In this document: positions 60,769-64,000 of the stretch, in pieces
Layout of the letters: the number at the start of each line of letters is the position of its first letter
How positions within the stretch are numbered: the stretch's first letter is position 1
DNA from: Azohydromonas caseinilytica
GTDB taxonomy: Bacteria; Pseudomonadota; Gammaproteobacteria; Burkholderiales; Burkholderiaceae_C
Assembly (NCBI RefSeq): GCF_012927045.1
Contig: NZ_JABBFW010000004.1
Location: 291,066 to 355,065 of the forward strand
Direction: 5' to 3'
Length of the DNA stretch: 64,000 nucleotides
Translations under genes and position numbers: made by a program
Notes under the pieces: model-generated
What the model was told of the DNA's origin: nothing
The model's input: the letters and a program-made list of their open reading frames with translations, nothing else
Databases searched by the model: none

Positions 60769-61320
60769 ATGAAGAAGCGAGTCCTGGCGACTCTGCTGGC
60801 CACGGCACTTACCGCGGGCGGCGCCCTGGCGGCGCCGCTGATGGGCAGCACGGTCAGCTACCAGTACTACTACCCGACGCTCGACAGTCCCTACGCGGGC
60901 ACGCCGAACGTCAACGGCAACTACGTCGTGGGCGAGGGCGACGAGATCCGTTCCCTCACTGACGCCGTCGGCTGGATGGACATCAGCGCCAACCAGATCC
61001 TGGTCCAGTTCAGCCACGGTTCGCGCTTCGGCGCAGCGGACTTCAGCGGCTGGGTGCTGTCCGACGTGTTCGGGACCATCGACAGCTTCATGTCCGTCAG
61101 CATCGACCCCTCCACCACCCTGGCCGGGATGACCAGCGAGCGGCTGAGCTTCACGGCCGACTCCATCAGCGTCAACTGGGGCGGGCTGATCTTCCAGGCC
61201 GGCGATCGTCTGGTGCTCAACGTCCTGACCCGCGGTGCCATCGCCGTGCCCGAGCCCGGCACGCTGTCGCTGATGGGCGTGGCGCTGCTGGGCATTGCCG
61301 CCGTGCGCCGCCGCGGCTGA
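60769..61320 (+). CDS. PEP-CTERM sorting-domain surface protein
   Basis: 183 residues from ATG 60769, with GAGGAGG upstream. Signal peptide MKKRVLATLLATALTAGGALA, then a beta-rich mature part (VSYQYYYPTLDSPYAG, FSGWVLSDVFGTIDSFMSVS) without a known domain, and the C-terminal sorting signal VPEPGTLSLMGVALLGIAAV followed by RRRG: PEP motif, hydrophobic helix and basic tail. Exosortase (EpsH) would cleave it at the envelope for export linked to exopolysaccharide. No exosortase gene is in the window. Single-gene unit between a terminator and a hairpin, with its own sigma-54 promoter. Confidence 0.93.
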   Translation: MKKRVLATLLATALTAGGALAAPLMGSTVSYQYYYPTLDSPYAGTPNVNGNYVVGEGDEIRSLTDAVGWMDISANQILVQFSHGSRFGAADFSGWVLSDVFGTIDSFMSVSIDPSTTLAGMTSERLSFTADSISVNWGGLIFQAGDRLVLNVLTRGAIAVPEPGTLSLMGVALLGIAAVRRRG

Positions 61321-61360
61321 ACACGGCGCAGGGGTGGCCGCAACGCCGCGGACATCCCCA

Positions 61361-61383
61361 GGGAGGCGGACGCTCCGCCTCCC
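61361..61383 (+). terminator. Hairpin after the PEP-CTERM gene
   Basis: GGGAGGCGGA (61361-61370) and TCCGCCTCCC (61374-61383) form a perfect 10-bp stem with a 3-nt loop, 40 nt after the stop. No T-run. Confidence 0.55.
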
Positions 61384-61565
61384 ACCCTGAATCTTCCTTC
61401 GGCCCGCCTGTCATGGCTTCAGTCACTTCCGACGGGCGCCGGCCACCTTTAAGTTCTCTTCCGCGCACCAGCTCGCCCTGACGGGCCGGTGCCACGCGGC
61501 GCTCTCGGCCCCCGGCGTCGCCCGGCACGGGGCTGACATGCGGTGCGCCACGCATCGGAGGAGGC

Positions 61566-62888
61566 ATGGCGATCTTCGGCACTCCCGGTGGTCTTTCGCA
61601 GCAGCCGCGCGGCCACGCCGGCTTCGGCCCGGTCGCGGCTTCCAGCCCGGGGCCGCTCCTCGGCACGGAAGCGGAGCAGCCGCTCTCGGCGCGCGTGCGT
61701 TGCGTGCGCGAGGCGTACACGCAGGCGCTCCTGCTGGCCCCGGCCGCCATCCAGCGCGAGACCGGCTACCGGCTTCAGGAGTTGCTCGACGGGCTGCTGC
61801 CGGGCCTGCTGCAGCTGCTCATCGTGCTGGTGGCCAGCACGATGCTGGGTAGCGCGGCGGGCGCGGCCCTGGGCGCGCTGGGAGGTGGCGTGGGGGCCTT
61901 GCCGGGGGCCGCGGTGGGAGCCCAGGCCGGGCTCGACCTGGGCGTGGCGCTGCTGGCCTGGCTGGGGCTGGGGACGCTGGCGCTGTCGATCGCCCAAGGC
62001 ATCGGTCCGCTGTCGTCCCGCGTTGCACATGCCTTGGACTTGGCCTGGAACGCCGCGGGCAGCGGCGCGGAGTTCACCCGCATCCATGCGGCGGCCCAGG
62101 AGCTTGCGCAGGCGGTGGCCGAGCTGCTGCGGCTGGTGCTGATGGCCATCGTGGCCTACCTCGCCAAGGCGCCCACCCTGGCCGCCACGGCCCGCAGCGG
62201 TGGGTCGCTGGCCGAGCTGAGCGCGGTGCTGCGGCAAAGCCGGCTCGGCGCCGGGTTCGCGCAATGGGTGGAGGCGAATGCGGCGACGCTGATGAGCAAT
62301 CCGAAGTTGCGGCCGAACAAAGCGTCCTCTTTTCCGTCAGCCTTATCGGATGCCGCTGACGGACGTCCGGGCATCACTGCCGAAGGCGGGAAGAAAACGG
62401 CATCTGCTGCCCCGCGCGGACCAGAGAAATCTGTAGATTTCACAGATGGTGTGCCGCTCGGCTCCAGGCGTGGTATCGCTCCCCCAGGGCTTGAACCCAA
62501 AGCCTTGCAATCCCCGGGCTGGCCCGACCTTCCAGCCTCTCATGCCGTGAACTTCAATACAGCCGAGCCCGTGGTGCTGAAGCCAGGTACCAAGCTCTAT
62601 AGAGTCATTGATCAGAAATCCAATCCGGCTGGATCTTATTGGAGCGAAGAATTGCCACGGAGCCGGGCTCAATGGCGCAGCGATCTGGCAGTGAAAAATG
62701 ATTGGAACAACAATGGCAGCTACGTCGAGTACACCGTTCCAGCCGGAGATGGTTTGAAAGTGTGGCGTGGCTCCGCCGCGGCGCAGTCGCTTGAAGGTAC
62801 TGATCGCTATTTGCCCGGGGGCGGAACACAAGTCTGGATGCCTCCCGGTACGGTAGTGCCTTCCACTCCTCGGCCAACAGGATGGTGA
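61566..62888 (+). CDS. Polymorphic toxin, T6SS-effector-like, ADP-ribosyltransferase-like tip
   Basis: 440 residues from ATG 61566, with GGAGGAGG immediately before it. The N-terminal part (~40-245) is a helical region with Gly/Ala-rich membrane-like segments (LLIVLVASTMLGSAAGAALG, VALLAWLGLGTLALSIAQGI, VLMAIVAYLAKAPTLAAT), resembling the DUF6861 domain seen at the front of T6SS effectors such as Tre1. A variable linker (~250-330) follows. The C-terminal ~110 residues have LYRVID, GSYWSEELP, QWRSDLAVKNDWNNNGSYVE, LKVWRGSAAAQ and YLPGGGTQVWMPP, the pattern of ADP-ribosyltransferase-like toxins (Arg, Ser and Gln/Glu regions). GC content drops sharply near 62,320, at the domain boundary, as in toxins with exchangeable tips. 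A candidate immunity gene starts 4 nt after the stop. Confidence 0.72.
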   Translation: MAIFGTPGGLSQQPRGHAGFGPVAASSPGPLLGTEAEQPLSARVRCVREAYTQALLLAPAAIQRETGYRLQELLDGLLPGLLQLLIVLVASTMLGSAAGAALGALGGGVGALPGAAVGAQAGLDLGVALLAWLGLGTLALSIAQGIGPLSSRVAHALDLAWNAAGSGAEFTRIHAAAQELAQAVAELLRLVLMAIVAYLAKAPTLAATARSGGSLAELSAVLRQSRLGAGFAQWVEANAATLMSNPKLRPNKASSFPSALSDAADGRPGITAEGGKKTASAAPRGPEKSVDFTDGVPLGSRRGIAPPGLEPKALQSPGWPDLPASHAVNFNTAEPVVLKPGTKLYRVIDQKSNPAGSYWSEELPRSRAQWRSDLAVKNDWNNNGSYVEYTVPAGDGLKVWRGSAAAQSLEGTDRYLPGGGTQVWMPPGTVVPSTPRPTGW

Positions 62889-62891
62889 TAT

Positions 62892-63308
62892 ATGGAAAAC
62901 AGTGCTTTGAGTGAGAAAGACCTGCTGGCTTTGCAGGCTTTAGTTCAACGTTTGATAACGGCGATTGAGCAAGCCGTCGCTGCTTATGCGGGGTTGTCTG
63001 CGCCACATGTCCAGCTTCGGGGCTGGAATTCGCCGGAGCCATGGATCGATCGCGTCATCCCAAACTTGCGTCAGAAAGCGGCCCACATTCCTTTCTCGCT
63101 GCAAGCCATGACTTCATACGATTTGAAGCCGGCCACGATGCTGAGTTCGGATCTCGTGGGCCTGGCCAAGGATCTTGAATTTGACACGAGTTGGATGCCG
63201 AATGCTCATCGTGAGGAAGTTTCTCGTGCCGTCGATGAGGTGGTCAACTTGGCCTCAAAAATATACCGCGCTGGCTACCATCAATTGAAGGCGTCCGGCC
63301 AGATTTAG
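62892..63308 (+). CDS. Candidate immunity protein of the polymorphic toxin
   Basis: 138 residues from ATG 62892, directly after the toxin stop. All-helical, mildly acidic, no signal peptide (SEKDLLALQALVQRLITAIE; DTSWMPNAHREEVSRAVDEV). I do not recognise a family. Position, size, low GC and lack of export signal are what toxin-immunity pairs show, so a cytosolic immunity role is the most economical reading. Confidence 0.6.
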   Translation: MENSALSEKDLLALQALVQRLITAIEQAVAAYAGLSAPHVQLRGWNSPEPWIDRVIPNLRQKAAHIPFSLQAMTSYDLKPATMLSSDLVGLAKDLEFDTSWMPNAHREEVSRAVDEVVNLASKIYRAGYHQLKASGQI

Positions 63309-63400
63309 CGGTCTTGCTTGCGGTGAGGTATTTGGATGTTGCGGGCTGGCATTGAGTATCGGCATTCGGGGCAGAAGAAACACCAATTCTTTCTAAGACT

Positions 63401-63667
63401 ATGAGTTGCCACGAATATATTGATCATGTTCTTGCAAACTACTTCGCGACCAGTATTGGTCAATCCGAGGAAGAGGCCGTGGCTACACTGTGCCAACATA
63501 TGGTACAGCATAAGAGGCTTGCTGAGGGCTTACGTGGCGATTTTCGGCTCGCGCTCGCAGACGGGGCTTACTCGTGGCGTGATGTGTTGGCGAAATACGA
63601 TGTGTTTTATTTCGACGATGAGGCATCGGCCAGGGAATACGCGATCAGCATATTTTCCAGGTTATGA
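63401..63667 (+). CDS. Small protein of unknown function, possible second immunity gene
   Basis: 88 residues from ATG 63401. Soluble and acidic (EEEAVATLCQHMVQHKRLAE, DVFYFDDEASAREYAISIFS), no signal or membrane segment and no family I recognise. It shares the lower GC of the toxin tip and the preceding gene, which suggests it arrived with them. Ribosome site is weak. It may be an immunity gene for another toxin type. Confidence 0.4.
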   Translation: MSCHEYIDHVLANYFATSIGQSEEEAVATLCQHMVQHKRLAEGLRGDFRLALADGAYSWRDVLAKYDVFYFDDEASAREYAISIFSRL

Positions 63668-63694
63668 ATTGCAGGGCGGCGCTTTAAAGAGGGC

Positions 63695-63955
63695 ATGGTG
63701 CCGATCAATGAGCTGTTGAGCCAAGCCTTGATCGAATACACAGGCTTCGGTAGGGAAGCAGCACCCGGGTCTTATACGGAAAGGCTCTTGCAGAGTTGCA
63801 GCGGTCAAGGTGCCGCAATGGGGATCGAAATGGCAATCGCAGTGAAGCGGATACTGGCGGAGCTTGATTCCATCCTAAATCCGGCAGTTACCCCGTTGCC
63901 GGAAGGCCGGGAGGTACAGGAGAAGCGCGCAAGGACGGCGCGATGCGATCGCTGA
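63695..63955 (+). CDS. Small hypothetical protein, possibly 3'-recombined
   Basis: 86 residues from ATG 63695, preceded by AAGAGGG. The first ~60 residues (INELLSQALIEYTGFGREA...AVKRILAELDSIL) look like a real helical protein; the last ~25 (PEGREVQEKRARTARCDR) run into GC-rich sequence that is better explained as coding on the other strand. So the gene may have lost its native end at a junction near 63,885. Confidence 0.35.
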   Translation: MVPINELLSQALIEYTGFGREAAPGSYTERLLQSCSGQGAAMGIEMAIAVKRILAELDSILNPAVTPLPEGREVQEKRARTARCDR

Positions 63956-64000
63956 TGTAGTGCAGCATCGCGCCCCAGGGGTCGAGGTTGCTGAACTGCT
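63888..64000 (-). CDS. C-terminal end of a minus-strand gene, window-truncated
   Basis: An open frame reaches in from the right edge and stops at TAA 63888-63890. It reads QFSNLDPWGAMLHYISDRI and then a short tail. The protein-like sequence and the return to high GC support a real gene whose body lies outside the window; its identity cannot be told from 36 residues. It overlaps the small plus-strand frame, so at most one of them is intact here. Confidence 0.35.
   Translation of the reverse strand, partial: QFSNLDPWGAMLHYISDRIAPSLRASPVPPGLPATG

Noticed and set aside
1..64000. tRNA, rRNA, CRISPR arrays, complete insertion sequences or integrase genes
   Set aside because: Looked for on both strands by eye; nothing with the required structure or transposase/integrase signature was found.

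Overview
The window is very GC-rich, densely coded, mostly chromosomal DNA from a beta-proteobacterium, most likely Burkholderiales (Comamonadaceae / Rubrivivax-Leptothrix-like group). Pointers are a ribF-ileS-lspA housekeeping block, tungstate TupABC transport genes, a PEP-CTERM protein, a PQQ alcohol dehydrogenase set, Burkholderiales-type REP palindromes and strong codon bias to G/C. I saw no rRNA, tRNA or CRISPR array. The taxon is inferred from gene content only.

Layout. 1-11.1 kb: a giant DUF11/SdrD-B-repeat surface protein (5' end outside the window) followed by an OmpA-domain plus outer-membrane-barrel protein, probably one export/display unit. 11.3-13.3 kb: small basic exported peptide, DMT transporter, atypical SDR. 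13.8-24.1 kb: a type I secretion module (PrtD-like ABC exporter, PrtE-like adaptor) facing three RTX substrates: a serralysin-type metalloprotease and two paralogous large RTX proteins with shared, otherwise unfamiliar modules. 24.2-28.1 kb: EamA permease, DUF2007 protein, quinone oxidoreductase, ElaA-like GNAT carrying a REP element inside its reading frame, DUF2189 membrane protein. 28.2-31.6 kb: a TIR protein and a membrane-anchored nSTAND NTPase with overlapping stop and start, likely an anti-phage or stress-sensing pair. 31.6-37.5 kb: lspA, ileS, a J-domain protein, ribF. 37.6-46.3 kb: MFS permease, pRiA4b ORF3-like protein, alpha/beta hydrolase, an LpoB/CsgG-like/DUF1425/COG3014 envelope lipoprotein operon, a serine hydrolase and an AroQ-type chorismate-mutase-fold protein.

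46.3-49.0 kb is a decayed, lower-GC stretch with a GNAT, a GNAT remnant with internal deletion, a frameshifted peptidoglycan-binding/hydrolase remnant and an orphan lipoprotein. 49.1-54.3 kb: RsuA-type pseudouridine synthase, tungstate ABC transporter tupBCA plus cupin, GNAT, and a ModE-type HTH regulator with a periplasmic-binding-protein-like sensor. 54.4-61.3 kb is a quinoprotein neighbourhood: a TonB-dependent receptor strongly resembling the PQQ importer PqqU (YncD), a SoxYZ-like carrier, a metallohydrolase-fold protein and a PQQ alcohol dehydrogenase with the Asp-x-Asp signature of lanthanide-dependent enzymes behind a near-consensus sigma-54 promoter, then a PEP-CTERM protein with its own sigma-54 promoter. 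61.6-64 kb: a probable T6SS-type polymorphic toxin with an ADP-ribosyltransferase-like tip and small downstream candidate immunity genes.

How they connect: PqqU-like import, lanthanide-type ADH and SoxYZ-like/hydrolase relay form the clearest metabolic unit, and the regulator divergent from pqqU shares a promoter region containing a perfect inverted repeat. The best candidates for undescribed biology are the TIR-nSTAND pair, the paired giant RTX proteins, the DUF11/OM-barrel pair and the toxin locus.
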